Of a stretch of 64,000 nucleotides of DNA, positions 25,201 through 32,927 are shown piece after piece (the stretch's first letter is position 1; each line of letters opens with the position of its first letter). This DNA is from Azomonas tarimensis (GTDB lineage Bacteria; Pseudomonadota; Gammaproteobacteria; Pseudomonadales; Pseudomonadaceae). The notes under the pieces are model-generated. The model was not told the origin of the DNA and ran no database searches. It saw only the letters and a list, made by a program, of their open reading frames with translations. The position numbers and the translations under genes were made by a program. The stretch covers positions 434,001-498,000 of the forward strand of contig NZ_JBHRXZ010000024.1 of NCBI RefSeq assembly GCF_042648805.1, in the 5' to 3' direction.

Positions 25201-26397
25201 GCTGGCCTGGGACACGGCTTCGATCGGCAGGCGCTGGACCTTGGCGCGGTAGCTGTAGCGGCTGATGCGCGCGGTGCCCGAGTCGATCACGTAGCGGATG
25301 CCCGGCACGGTGAGCGAGGTTTCCGCCACGTTGGTGGCCAGCACGATCTTGCGGGCCGGGCGCGGCTGGAAGATTTTCTGCTGCTCGCCCGGGGTCAGCC
25401 GCGCATACAAGGGCAGCACTTCGGTGAAGCGCAGGTTGGCCTTGCGTAGCACCTCGGCGGCGTCGCGGATCTCGCGCTCGCCGGGCAAAAACACCAGCAC
25501 ATCGCCCGGGCGCTGGCCGACGCGCTTTTCGTGCGCCTCGATTTCGTCCAGCGCAGCGAGAATGCCCTGATCGACGGTCAGGTCGTCCATCAACGGCTCG
25601 CCCTCCTCGTCCACCTCGGCGGCCAGCGGGCGATACCAGGTTTCGACCGGGTAGGTGCGGCCGGACACCTCGACGATGGGGGCGCCCTCGAAATGCTGAC
25701 TGAAGCGCTCCAGGTCGATGGTCGCCGAGGTGATGACCACCTTCAGGTCCGGTCGTCGCGGCAGCAACGTCTTCAGAAAACCCAGCAGGAAATCGATGTT
25801 CAGCGAACGCTCGTGGGCCTCGTCGACGATGAGTGTGTCGTACTTTTCCAGGTAGCGGTCGTGCTGGGTCTCGGCGAGCAGGATGCCGTCGGTCATCAGC
25901 TTGATCAGGCTGCGTTCGTTGGACTGGTCCTCGAAGCGCACCTGATAGCCGACCAGCTCGCCCAGCGGTGCGCCGATCTCCTCGGCCACTCTTGTGGCCA
26001 CGCTACGCGCCGCCAGTCGCCGCGGCTGGGTGTGGCCGATCAGTCCTTGCACGCCGCGACCGAGTTCAAGGCAGATCTTCGGCAACTGGGTGGTCTTGCC
26101 TGAGCCTGTCTCGCCGGCGATCACCACCACCTGATACCTTTCCAGCGCCGCCTTGATCTCGTCGCGCTTGGCGGCGATGGGCAGGGAGTCGTCGTAGCGC
26201 ATGGTCGGCACGCTCTGCCGGCGCGCCTCGACCTTGGCCACAGAGGCCTGAAAACGCTCCAGCCACCCGGCGAGCTTGGCCTCATCCGGGTGCTTCTGCA
26301 GCTCGTGCAACTGCCGGCGCAGGCGATGACGGTCGGCGATCATCGCCTGGTCGAGGTTTTTCAACAGGGCGGAAACGGCGGGCTTGGCGTCAGGCAT
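22201..26397 (-). CDS. hrpA: ATP-dependent RNA helicase HrpA
   Basis: A DEAH-box helicase of 1398 residues, longer than the usual about 1300. Walker A is GETGSGKTT (95-103) and the DEAH box is VDEAHERS (191-198); the helicase C domain, HA2, OB-fold and the long DUF3418-type C terminus (with GxxxGVTVRVPAPLLP near 960) follow. In E. coli HrpA acts on stalled ribosomes and RNA processing. At residues about 619-690 the protein has a Gly/Ala/Arg/Glu-rich insert that is made by REP sequences (24357-24546) read in frame. The start ATG at 26397 fits the family; no operon partner is tightly linked. Confidence 0.95.
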   Translation of the reverse strand: MPDAKPAVSALLKNLDQAMIADRHRLRRQLHELQKHPDEAKLAGWLERFQASVAKVEARRQSVPTMRYDDSLPIAAKRDEIKAALERYQVVVIAGETGSGKTTQLPKICLELGRGVQGLIGHTQPRRLAARSVATRVAEEIGAPLGELVGYQVRFEDQSNERSLIKLMTDGILLAETQHDRYLEKYDTLIVDEAHERSLNIDFLLGFLKTLLPRRPDLKVVITSATIDLERFSQHFEGAPIVEVSGRTYPVETWYRPLAAEVDEEGEPLMDDLTVDQGILAALDEIEAHEKRVGQRPGDVLVFLPGEREIRDAAEVLRKANLRFTEVLPLYARLTPGEQQKIFQPRPARKIVLATNVAETSLTVPGIRYVIDSGTARISRYSYRAKVQRLPIEAVSQASANQRKGRCGRVEPGICIRLYSEEDFLGRPEFTDPEILRTNLAAVILSMLHLRLGSIEDFPFIEPPEGKAITDGFTLLQELSAVDREGQLTPLGRQLARLPIDPRLGRMLLEGAKQGSLREILIAASALSVQDPRERPMERQQAADQAHAQWKDVDSDFAALINLWHGFEEQRQALGSNALRSWCKKNFLNYMRLREWRDAHRQLALIVRELKLDGGGGHGSEGRAHNGDGMANASRRSELAREGDGAVANASPARRGKGGAPALAREPGAAKELREQARSHEGAAAAEPVPTTDKRVNVKLAQQAEASEAAVRAKNYAAVHKAILAGLLSQIGSKTEEGDYLGARSRRFWVHPSSVIGRKKPNWIMAAELVETTKLFARTVAKIEPDWIEPLAGHLVKKTWLEPHWEKKRGQVVAFEQVTLYGLIVVGRRPVHYGPHEPAAAREMFIREGLVRGDITSRAKALSANRELLERMDELEAKARRRDILADEETLFAYYDARLPVDIYQTASFETWYKRESGKNPQLLIMREEDVLAREASEVTAAQYPDHLRLGELELPLEYHFEPNHPRDGVTVRVPAPLLPQLPAERLDWLVPGLLEAKAIALVRSLPKAIRKNFVPVPDFVRAALSRTTFGEGALPEALGRELLRMTGARVPEEAWAEAATQIESHLKMNIEVVDARGKHLGEGRDLAALTARFSAESQAALAIPRSKAEAGPVEAKAFHAVPEKTQQKIAGLSMTVYPALVEEVGAVKEGRFPTQDEAEYQHRRALQRLLLQQLNEQAKYLRGKLPGLTELGLLYRDMGKPDTLVEDILLASLDSSVLDGEATLPRDGAALASLAEKKRGGWTEHAERLARLVLDILKRRHELQKRFKGKIDLAQAMALNDIKSQLATLVHPHFVRDTPAEWLKEFPRYLKAIDGRLDKVGSQVQRDRVWTGEITGYWAQYQARAAKHAQEGKRDPNLEAYRWMLEEYRVSLFAQQLGTRMPVSDKRLSKQWAAVEA
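24357..24496. repeat. REP-element cluster inside hrpA
   Basis: Three pseudomonad REP-type sequences: CGTGGGAGCGAGCTTGCTCG starts the first (24357-24380), its inverse TTCGCGAGCAAGCTCGCTCC starts the third (24472-24496), and a degenerate copy lies at 24400-24439. A direct repeat (GACGCATT-GCCA-GCCATCACC type) links copies two and three. They sit in the linker of hrpA without breaking the frame and add about 70 residues. Confidence 0.85.
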
Positions 26398-26599
26398 CGA
26401 GGGGCGTGCGGCTCTCGGAGAAAAGAGCGGGATTGTCGCAGATTTTGGCCAGTCGCAAGGACGTTAAAAGAACTGAGGCTCGAGGTTGCACGACAGCGGG
26501 CACCGGTTGCGCGAAACGGGTGGGCTCGGTCGGCCCAGGCGCTCATGCCGGAGGGCAGGTTGGCGCTGCGCTTCAGCCTTCCCCCTCTGCCTTGCCCCT

Positions 26600-28300
26600 T
26601 CAGGTCGCCGGCTCGCCGGTCTTCCGTTTCTGCAGCTCCTCATCCCGCAGCTCACGTCGCAGGATCTTGCCCACGTTGGTGGTTGGCAGGCTGTCGCGGA
26701 ACTCGATGATACGGGGACGTTTGTAGCCGGTGAGGTTGTCGTGCATGTGCTTGATGACATCCTCCTCGGTGAGGGTGGCGCCCGGCTTGCAGACCACGAA
26801 CAGCTTGATCTTTTCCCCATTCGTCGAGTCGGGCACGCCGATGGCTGCGCCCTGCAGCACCCCTGGCAGCGTGGCAAGCACCTCTTCGAGTTCGTTGGGG
26901 TATACCTTGAATCCGGAGATGACGATCATGTCCTTCTTGCGGTCGACGATGCGCAGGTAGCCGTCCGCCTCGATCACCGCGATGTCGCCCGTCTTCAGCC
27001 AGCCTTCGGCGTCGAGCACCTCCGCCGTGGCCTCGGGCCGCTGCCAGTAGCCCTTCATGACCTGCGGACCCCGCACGCAAAGCTCGCCCGTGCTCCCTGG
27101 GGGCAGTTCATTGCCCTCGTCGTCGATCACCTTGCAACCTGTCGAGGGCAGCGGGATGCCGATGGTGCCGAGCCTGATCTGCTGGAACGGGTTGACCGAT
27201 ACCACGGGGCTGGTTTCGGTCATGCCATAGCCTTCGGAGATGGTGCAGCCGGTGACTTCCCGCCAGCGCTCGGCCGCGGCCTGGGTGAGGGCCATTCCCC
27301 CGGAGAAGGTCGCCTTGAGAGGCGAGAAGTCCAGCCTGCGAAAGCGCTCGTCGTTGCACAGGCCGACAAACAGCGTGTTGAGTCCGACAAAGCCGGTGAA
27401 GCGGTAGCGCCCGAGGTCCTTGATGAAGGTGGCGAAGTCGCGCGGATTGGTGATCAGCAGGTTATGCGCGCCGATCAGCATCATCACCATGCAATGCAGC
27501 GTGAACGCATAGATGTGATACAGCGGCAGCGGCGCGACCATCACCTCGCGGCCTTCTTCCAGGCGATGGGCCATCAGCGGCCGGCACTGCAGCATGTTGG
27601 CGACGATGTTGCGGTGGGTCAGCATCGTGCCCTTGGCGACACCCGTGGTGCCCCCGGTGTACTGCAGCACGGCGGTTTCTTCCGGCCCGGGATTGGCCTC
27701 GCGCAGGCTTTCCTGCTGCCCCTGGGCCAGGGTCTGGCGGAAGCGAATGGCAGTCGGCAGATGGTAGGCCGGAACCATCTTCTTGACGTGGCGAACGACG
27801 GCATTGACCAACTGGCGCTTGATGTTCGGCAGCATGTCGCCCACTTCGGTGATGATCAGGTGGCGCACTTCGCTCACCGGCAACACCTCCTCGACCCGGT
27901 GCGCCATGTTCGCCAGGCAGACCATGGCCCGCGCGCCGGAATCACGCAGCTGGTGATCCAGCTCGCGGGTGGTGTAGAGAGGATTGGTGTTGACCACGAT
28001 CAGTCCCGCACGCATGGCGCCAAACACCACCACTGGGTACTGGAGCAGGTTGGGCAACTGCACGGCGATGCGATCGCCCGGCTGCAGGTCGGTATGGTGT
28101 TGCAGCCACGCGGCGAAATCCCCGGACAGCTGATACAACTCACCGTAGCTCAGGGTCCGGCCGAGGTTGCTGAAGGCAGGCCGCTGGCTGAAGCGTTCAC
28201 AGGACTGTTTGAGCACCGCCAGAATGTTGCGGTACTCGTCCGGATTGATCTCGCTGGGAATCCCTTCCGGGTATTTGTCGTTCCAGAAGCTGGCGGTCAT
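26600..28300 (-). CDS. fadD: long-chain-fatty-acid--CoA ligase
   Basis: A 566-residue acyl-CoA synthetase of beta-oxidation that activates long-chain fatty acids with ATP and CoA. The ATP loop YTGGTTGVAKG lies near residues 211-221, the adenylation motif EGYGMTE near 355, and the FACS motif DGWLKTGD-type (EGWLKTGDIAVIE) near 432, with the catalytic lysine in VGKILRR at the C terminus. The start ATG at 28300 (GAGAGG before it) is preferred over the TTG at 28321. Pseudomonads often carry two such genes in tandem; only one is here. It is divergent from an Fe-S oxidoreductase. Confidence 0.94.
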   Translation of the reverse strand: MTASFWNDKYPEGIPSEINPDEYRNILAVLKQSCERFSQRPAFSNLGRTLSYGELYQLSGDFAAWLQHHTDLQPGDRIAVQLPNLLQYPVVVFGAMRAGLIVVNTNPLYTTRELDHQLRDSGARAMVCLANMAHRVEEVLPVSEVRHLIITEVGDMLPNIKRQLVNAVVRHVKKMVPAYHLPTAIRFRQTLAQGQQESLREANPGPEETAVLQYTGGTTGVAKGTMLTHRNIVANMLQCRPLMAHRLEEGREVMVAPLPLYHIYAFTLHCMVMMLIGAHNLLITNPRDFATFIKDLGRYRFTGFVGLNTLFVGLCNDERFRRLDFSPLKATFSGGMALTQAAAERWREVTGCTISEGYGMTETSPVVSVNPFQQIRLGTIGIPLPSTGCKVIDDEGNELPPGSTGELCVRGPQVMKGYWQRPEATAEVLDAEGWLKTGDIAVIEADGYLRIVDRKKDMIVISGFKVYPNELEEVLATLPGVLQGAAIGVPDSTNGEKIKLFVVCKPGATLTEEDVIKHMHDNLTGYKRPRIIEFRDSLPTTNVGKILRRELRDEELQKRKTGEPAT

Positions 28301-28581
28301 GGACCTCTCCCCCGACTGCATTCTTGTTGTCTTGGCTACAGTCTAGGCGCAATGGCGGGGCGCGGGCGCGGCTTTGCATCAAGAAGATCAGCGCGTCCCT
28401 CCAGGACGCGGCGGATTTGTCCCGATCCGGACACCCATGGGCCGATTGTTCCCAAGCGGACGCGGCATCCCTGACATCAGGCCTTGATAAACAACAACTT
28501 ACACTCTGGCTCAGGCCTTGCTAGGGTCGACTCAGGTATCACCTCGCCGAGCGTTCGCTATCCCGTCCCTGGAGTATTGCA

Positions 28582-29955
28582 ATGAAGACGTTCCTCGACT
28601 GGTCCGGCTACAAGGATGCCGGCATGGGCGACGCCTACGCGGATATTCCACGTGAGGGAGGTGATTTCGCCAAGGCGGTGGCGGTATGTATCAACAGTCG
28701 CCAATGCGAAGCGAACGGCAAGCAGGTGATGTGCCCAAGCTATCGCCTCAGTGGCAATCCCAATCTCTCCACCGGCGGCCGGGTCCGGCTGCTGAAGGCG
28801 GCGCTGAACAGCGACCTGGTCGAGCAGGCCCTGGCCGATCCGGCGCTGGCCGAGGCGATGGATCTATGTGTGTCCTGCAAGGGCTGCAAGCGCGAATGCG
28901 AGGTGAATGTCGACATGCCGCTGATAAAGGCGGAATTCCTCGCCCAACGGGCGGATCGCCAGGGCCTCGGCGTTCGCAGCCGCCTGTTCGCGCACCTGCC
29001 ACGCTGGCTGCACCACGCGCCCTGGCTGAAGCCGCTGGTGCGCTGGCAAAACAGCCTGCCATTGCTTGCCGGTCTGTCGGGCCGTCTGCTGGGCCTGACG
29101 ACCCATCGCCCGCTCCCGGAACCCGCGGCAAACCCCTTCGAGCTCCAGGACCAGGCCCTCGAATCTGCCGCAGTCAAGCGCGAGGGATTGCCAGAGGTGG
29201 TGCTGCTGGTGGATACCTTCAGCCGCCACTTCGAGCCCGGTGTGGCGCACGCCGCGCTACAGGTGCTGCACGCCGGTGGCTATCGCGTTCTGATCGCCCG
29301 CGCCGAGAGTGCCGACGCGGAACCGGATCGCCCGCTGTGTTGTGGCCGCACCTACCTGGCCCAGGGGCTGGTCGAGGAGGCTCGCCACGAGGCCGGACGC
29401 CTGGTGCGTGCACTGCTACCCCATGTGCAGGCCGGTCGGTTGGTGGTCGGGCTGGAAGCCTCCTGCGTGCTCGGGTTGCGCGATGACGCACAGGCACTGG
29501 GGCTGGGCGCTGAGGTGGAGATCGTCGCCCGGCAGACGCTGCTGTTCGAGGAATTTCTTGCCCGGGAAAGCACCGCCAAACGACTGCATCTCCCGTTGCA
29601 GGCGCTGCCGGGCGGCGAGAGTCTGGTCCACGGTCATTGTCATCAGAAAGCCGTCGGCGCCATGAAATCCATGCGCAAGGTGCTCAAGCTGGTACCGGGC
29701 CACGAATTCAGGCTGCTCGATTCAGGCTGCTGCGGCATGGCCGGCACCTTTGGCCTCGAGCGTGAGCACGCCGCGCTGTCCAGCGCCATGGCCGAGCAGG
29801 TGCTGCTACCGGCGTTGCGGGCCGCTCCCGAAGCGCGGGTCATCGCCAACGGCTTCTCCTGTCGCCAGCAGATGCGCGCCCACGGCGACGCCCGCGCACA
29901 GCACCTGGCCGAGCTGCTGCGCGACGCCCTGGCCAGCCGCGATGGAGATCGTTAA
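28582..29955 (+). CDS. (Fe-S)-binding CCG-domain oxidoreductase subunit
   Basis: A 457-residue protein of the heterodisulfide reductase/glycolate-oxidase iron-sulfur class. Two [4Fe-4S]-type cysteine sets lie at the N terminus: CINSRQC...MCP near 36-54, and CVSCKGCKREC near 93-103. Two CCG domains follow (PLCCGRTY near 250 and GHCHQK...SGCCGMAG near 350-390). It resembles the C-terminal half of fused FAD/Fe-S D-2-hydroxyacid dehydrogenases, but stands alone. GGAG sits before the ATG. A FAD-containing partner is expected but none is encoded within the window next to it. Confidence 0.85.
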   Translation: MKTFLDWSGYKDAGMGDAYADIPREGGDFAKAVAVCINSRQCEANGKQVMCPSYRLSGNPNLSTGGRVRLLKAALNSDLVEQALADPALAEAMDLCVSCKGCKRECEVNVDMPLIKAEFLAQRADRQGLGVRSRLFAHLPRWLHHAPWLKPLVRWQNSLPLLAGLSGRLLGLTTHRPLPEPAANPFELQDQALESAAVKREGLPEVVLLVDTFSRHFEPGVAHAALQVLHAGGYRVLIARAESADAEPDRPLCCGRTYLAQGLVEEARHEAGRLVRALLPHVQAGRLVVGLEASCVLGLRDDAQALGLGAEVEIVARQTLLFEEFLARESTAKRLHLPLQALPGGESLVHGHCHQKAVGAMKSMRKVLKLVPGHEFRLLDSGCCGMAGTFGLEREHAALSSAMAEQVLLPALRAAPEARVIANGFSCRQQMRAHGDARAQHLAELLRDALASRDGDR

Positions 29956-30070
29956 CGCCTGCTGCCGGCGCCGCCGCGTTTGCGCCTCCCGCCCCGCTCC
30001 GGGCTGACCTGCTACCATTCCCGCGTCTTGCCCGGCCCCGGGCTGCCTGTTCCCTTTACAAGGTTTTCGC

Positions 30071-30541
30071 ATGAGCAAGGTCAGCAACACACCCTATTCC
30101 GCCCTCGAAGTCGGCCAGCAGGCCCGTTTCAGCAAAACCATCGAAGAACGCGACCTGCTGCTGTTCGCCGTGGTGTCTGGTGATCGCAACCCGGTGCATC
30201 TGGATGCAGAGTTCGCCTCACGTACCGCCTTCAAGGAGCGCATCGCCCACGGCATGCTCAGCGGTGCGCTGATCAGCGCGGCGATCGCCACCGAGTTGCC
30301 GGGACCGGGTTCGATCTACCTGGGCCAGCAGCTGAGTTTCAGCCGTCCGGCCAGGCTCGGGGACACCCTGACCGTCGAGCTGGAAGTGCTCGAGAAACTG
30401 CCCAAGTTCCGCGTGCGCATCGCCACCCGCGTATTCAACCAGCACGGCGAAGCGCTGGTGGATGGCGAAGCGGAAGTCCTGGCACCTCGCAAGGCCGAAG
30501 AAGTCGAGCTGCCAGTGCTGCCGGAAGTCCGCATCGGCTGA
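30071..30541 (+). CDS. phaJ: MaoC-family (R)-specific enoyl-CoA hydratase
   Basis: A 156-residue hotdog-fold hydratase. The catalytic Asp/His pair is in SGDRNPVHLD (D44 and H49 by count), and the pattern ARFSKTIEERDLLLFAVVSGDRN is that of PhaJ4-type enzymes. It hydrates enoyl-CoA to (R)-3-hydroxyacyl-CoA, linking beta-oxidation to polyhydroxyalkanoate synthesis in pseudomonads. AAGG lies six bases before the ATG. The nearby fadD and a depolymerase-like hydrolase make a lipid/PHA role likely, but no PHA synthase is in the window. Confidence 0.88.
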   Translation: MSKVSNTPYSALEVGQQARFSKTIEERDLLLFAVVSGDRNPVHLDAEFASRTAFKERIAHGMLSGALISAAIATELPGPGSIYLGQQLSFSRPARLGDTLTVELEVLEKLPKFRVRIATRVFNQHGEALVDGEAEVLAPRKAEEVELPVLPEVRIG

Positions 30542-30622
30542 AGAGCAGCTAAGGTGTAGGGAACCGCACCCTTGGGCTTAAGCAACGTCCAAGACGAATC
30601 GGTATTCAAGAAGGAGATGCGC

Positions 30623-31276
30623 ATGACGCAGCAGCTCGACTCCCTACCCCTTCCCTGTCTGCTTTCGGTGCCGGAGGGAACACCGCCGGCAACAGGCTGG
30701 CCGCTGCTGATGTTTCTGCACGGTTACGATGAGGCAGCGCCGATGCCGCTGCAGGATGCGCTCACCCGCCATGGGCCATTCGGGCCCGGCACACCGGCCT
30801 GGGTTTGCGAACACTATCTGCTGGTGGCGCCGCAGCTGCCAAGGGCCGGAGATCACTGGTTCCGCTTCGCCGCGGCGGTGGAGGCGATCGCTCAGCATTG
30901 TCTGGAAACCGAGGGCGCCGACCCCCGGCGCTGCTACCTGAGCGGGTTCAGCTTTGGCGGGAACGGCGTGTTCGACCTGGCCAGGGTCCAGTCCAGGCGC
31001 TGGGCGGCGCTCTGGGCGGTGGACCCGACCCGGGTGCCGGAAGACCCGGTCCGCCAACCCGTCTGGCTGTCCATCGGTCAAATAGCGCGTCGTCAGGAGA
31101 TGACCTTCATTGAGGCCCTTGGTCTGGACGCGGCTTCGGAAGAGCCGGTAGGGGATCGCTTCTACCTCGACGAGGGCGCCGACCACGTACGTTGCGCACA
31201 GCTGGCGTTTCGCGACGAGCGAATCTACGGCTGGCTCGACCAGCATGAGCTGAAGGACCACGTGCGGCGACGTTAG
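30623..31276 (+). CDS. alpha/beta hydrolase (PHB-depolymerase/esterase-like)
   Basis: A 217-residue serine hydrolase. The nucleophile elbow is GFSFGGNG, preceded by an oxyanion-hole strand LLMFLHGYDE near residue 32, and the catalytic His is probably in ADHVRC near the C terminus. It lacks a signal peptide, so it is cytoplasmic. The start at 30623 is set by AAGGAG at 30611-30616, six bases away; an ATG at 30617 lies directly on that site. The substrate is unknown. Confidence 0.82.
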   Translation: MTQQLDSLPLPCLLSVPEGTPPATGWPLLMFLHGYDEAAPMPLQDALTRHGPFGPGTPAWVCEHYLLVAPQLPRAGDHWFRFAAAVEAIAQHCLETEGADPRRCYLSGFSFGGNGVFDLARVQSRRWAALWAVDPTRVPEDPVRQPVWLSIGQIARRQEMTFIEALGLDAASEEPVGDRFYLDEGADHVRCAQLAFRDERIYGWLDQHELKDHVRRR

Positions 31277-31327
31277 TCCCCCGTCAGGTCTCTTGCCCCA
31301 GCTCGGAGACGTCCCAGAGAAAGAGCA

Positions 31328-31352
31328 AAAAAAAAGGCGACCGAAGTCGCCC
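31328..31352 (-). terminator. Rho-independent terminator of ccoM
   Basis: On the minus strand a 6-bp GC stem (GGCGAC / GTCGCC) with a TTCG loop is followed directly by nine T. It lies 38 bases after the ccoM stop, so it ends that transcript; the convergent hydrolase may share the hairpin. Confidence 0.9.
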
Positions 31353-31389
31353 GAATTGCCTTGCGTGCTCTGTGTCCTGGCGGAACGCC

Positions 31390-31503
31390 TCAGTTTTTAC
31401 CCTTCTTCGCGTCCTGCCAGATGAAATAGGCGACGGCACCGAGAAACACGACCGTCAGTCCGACGGTGGCCACTCCGGCAATGACAACATTATCCAAGAA
31501 CAT
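31390..31503 (-). CDS. ccoM: cbb3-type cytochrome oxidase small subunit CcoM
   Basis: A 37-residue single-span membrane protein (MFLDNVVIAGVATVG..., ending WQDAKKGKN). It matches the small subunit found in the purified cbb3 oxidase of P. stutzeri. The ATG at 31503 has a perfect GGAGG seven bases upstream, and the frame extending upstream has no support. One transmembrane helix (about 6-29) is followed by a basic tail. The gene stands apart from any cco operon, has its own FNR-type promoter and its own terminator. Naming rests on recall of the family sequence. Confidence 0.85.
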   Translation of the reverse strand: MFLDNVVIAGVATVGLTVVFLGAVAYFIWQDAKKGKN

Positions 31504-31557
31504 ATCGTTACCTCCGGGTGGCTCGTTGTATCTACGCTGCGTGCGTTGTGTGAACGA

Positions 31558-31599
31558 AAGATAAAAGGCTCGGGACCGGAGAAAATTGACCAGCGTCAA
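31558..31599 (-). promoter_or_regulatory. ANR/FNR-class promoter of ccoM
   Basis: TTGACCAGCGTCAA (31586-31599) is a palindromic FNR-type box (TTGAC-N4-GTCAA). On the minus strand a -10-like TATCTT (31558-31563) follows. The box centre falls close to -41.5 from the start expected for that -10, the class II activator position. A second, weaker box (TTGAC-N4-GTCAG) is at 31637-31650, 51 bp upstream. This predicts low-oxygen induction by ANR or a relative. Confidence 0.75.
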
Positions 31600-31737
31600 T
31601 GCCTGCCCCTCCCGACCGCGGCGTCGCGAAGGAAAACTGACATGGGTCAAGGAAACCGGGGTAGCTGGAGGCGGGCAGCAGAAAGTCGGGAAGAAAGCGA
31701 GGAAGTGCGACGGAGGAAGCGCGGTCAGCGATGGGCC

Positions 31738-31911
31738 TCAGCGCTTCCTGGGCTTGCCCTTGCCCTTCTTTTTGGTTTTTGCCGTCGCCTTGGGCATCGG
31801 CAGCGCCTGCTCGAAAGCCTGGCGCATCTGGTCCAGGCGTTTGTCGCGCAGGTCATGGATGCGCTTGTCACGTTCGGCGGTGAAATCGATCAACTTGCTA
31901 TCGCTGTTCAT
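31738..31911 (-). CDS. small basic Lys-rich hypothetical protein
   Basis: A 57-residue protein starting at the ATG at 31911, which overlaps the alkB stop by four bases (ATGA), so the two are coupled. It begins MNSDSKLIDFTAERDKR, has a likely helical middle and ends in a run of Lys/Gly/Arg (TKKKGKGKPRKR), suggesting nucleic-acid binding. The longer frame upstream lies antisense to the alkB region in no coding context and is rejected. Function unknown. Confidence 0.7.
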   Translation of the reverse strand: MNSDSKLIDFTAERDKRIHDLRDKRLDQMRQAFEQALPMPKATAKTKKKGKGKPRKR

Positions 31912-32498
31912 GCTCGACTCGGCTCGATCAGGCGGAAGGTCAGGTTCAGCCGCGGCGCGCTTGTTCGACGCGCGCGGGCGATTTGATGCTGCCAATGATG
32001 CTGGGTTGACCCGCTCATGACCAGCAGGGAGCCATGCCCGAGTGTCAGCGAATGACCGATCCGGGTCGTACCCTTGCGGCGAAAGTCCAGCCGCCGGGGG
32101 GCGCCCAGACTGAGCGAGGCGATGACCGGCTCGGTGCCCAGTTCGGGCTCGTCGTCGCTGTGCCACCCCATGGCATCGTTGCCGTCTCGATAGAGGTTGA
32201 GCAGCACGCCGTTGAACGGCTGGCCGGTTTCGGCCTGCAATAGCGTACGGATCTCGGCGAGCAAGCTGGTCCAGCGAAGCGGCTGGTGGAGCAGCCCCGA
32301 ATAGCGGTAGCGCGCCTGCGGATCGCCGTACCAGGCCACCTGTCGCGGCACCGGATGTTCGCGCCCGAACAGCCGCACGCGGGGCTGCTCGAAGGGTGTT
32401 TCCTCCAGCAAGCGGGCCAGCCAGCTATCCGCCACGCCGGGCTCGACCCAATAGGGCAGATAGCGCAGCTCGGCATCAGCGAGCGAGGCTGCGGGCAT
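31908..32498 (-). CDS. alkB: alpha-ketoglutarate-dependent dioxygenase AlkB
   Basis: A 196-residue Fe(II)/2-oxoglutarate dioxygenase that repairs alkylated bases. The iron ligands are H113 and D115 (GWHSDDE) and a histidine in the QHQI region near 171; the 2OG-binding arginine pair is in RLNLTFR. The start at 32498 lies one base after the stop of the upstream hypothetical gene; an ATG at 32519 is also possible. It belongs to a small operon between rapA and ccoM. Confidence 0.9.
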   Translation of the reverse strand: MPAASLADAELRYLPYWVEPGVADSWLARLLEETPFEQPRVRLFGREHPVPRQVAWYGDPQARYRYSGLLHQPLRWTSLLAEIRTLLQAETGQPFNGVLLNLYRDGNDAMGWHSDDEPELGTEPVIASLSLGAPRRLDFRRKGTTRIGHSLTLGHGSLLVMSGSTQHHWQHQIARARRTSAPRLNLTFRLIEPSRA

Positions 32499-32499
32499 G

Positions 32500-32793
32500 C
32501 TAGACGGTGATATCCACATGCGAGCCCAGGCGCGTCGTAGCCTCGCCCTCTTCTACCTCGGCGGCAGGAGCGGTTTGCTCGCCTTCTCCGGCCAGCTCGG
32601 CATCGGCACCCCGACCCTGCCGACGACGGCGCTCCCGTTCGGCGATGTCCTGGGGATGGCGCTTGTCCAGCGCCACGCCACTCTCGTTGGCGCTCTGCTC
32701 GACCGGGGTCACCGGCAAAATCTCCGGGCGCGGCTTGGCCGTGTCCTGATGGGCGGTGACCGGGACCAGACTGGCGGGGATAGGGGGTATCAT
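32500..32793 (-). CDS. hypothetical protein upstream of alkB
   Basis: A 97-residue hydrophilic protein, proline-rich at the N terminus (MIPPIPASLVPV) with a charged middle (ERERRRRQGRG) and an acidic C terminus. No signal peptide or domain is recognised; it looks mostly disordered. It is divergent from rapA and ends directly at the alkB start, so it is probably the first gene of the alkB unit. Similar small genes are found beside alkB in pseudomonads, but I know no function. Confidence 0.65.
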   Translation of the reverse strand: MIPPIPASLVPVTAHQDTAKPRPEILPVTPVEQSANESGVALDKRHPQDIAERERRRRQGRGADAELAGEGEQTAPAAEVEEGEATTRLGSHVDITV

Positions 32794-32927
32794 GTTGCGC
32801 TCCAGATCGCGCCCCTTGCGCTGTTGTCACTTTAACGGAAGCGGGAGCGAAATGGGCGGGGGAACCTCGTCGCCTCACGGGCGTCGTTCCGTTACCATAG
32901 CCGGCTTTTTTCATGGCGGGAGGCACA

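Noticed and set aside
22351..25449. 1032-residue plus-strand open frame
   Set aside because: It lies antisense across hrpA, whose motifs are unambiguous; long antisense frames are expected at this GC content. The translation has no domain and is rich in Leu/Gln/Arg/His.
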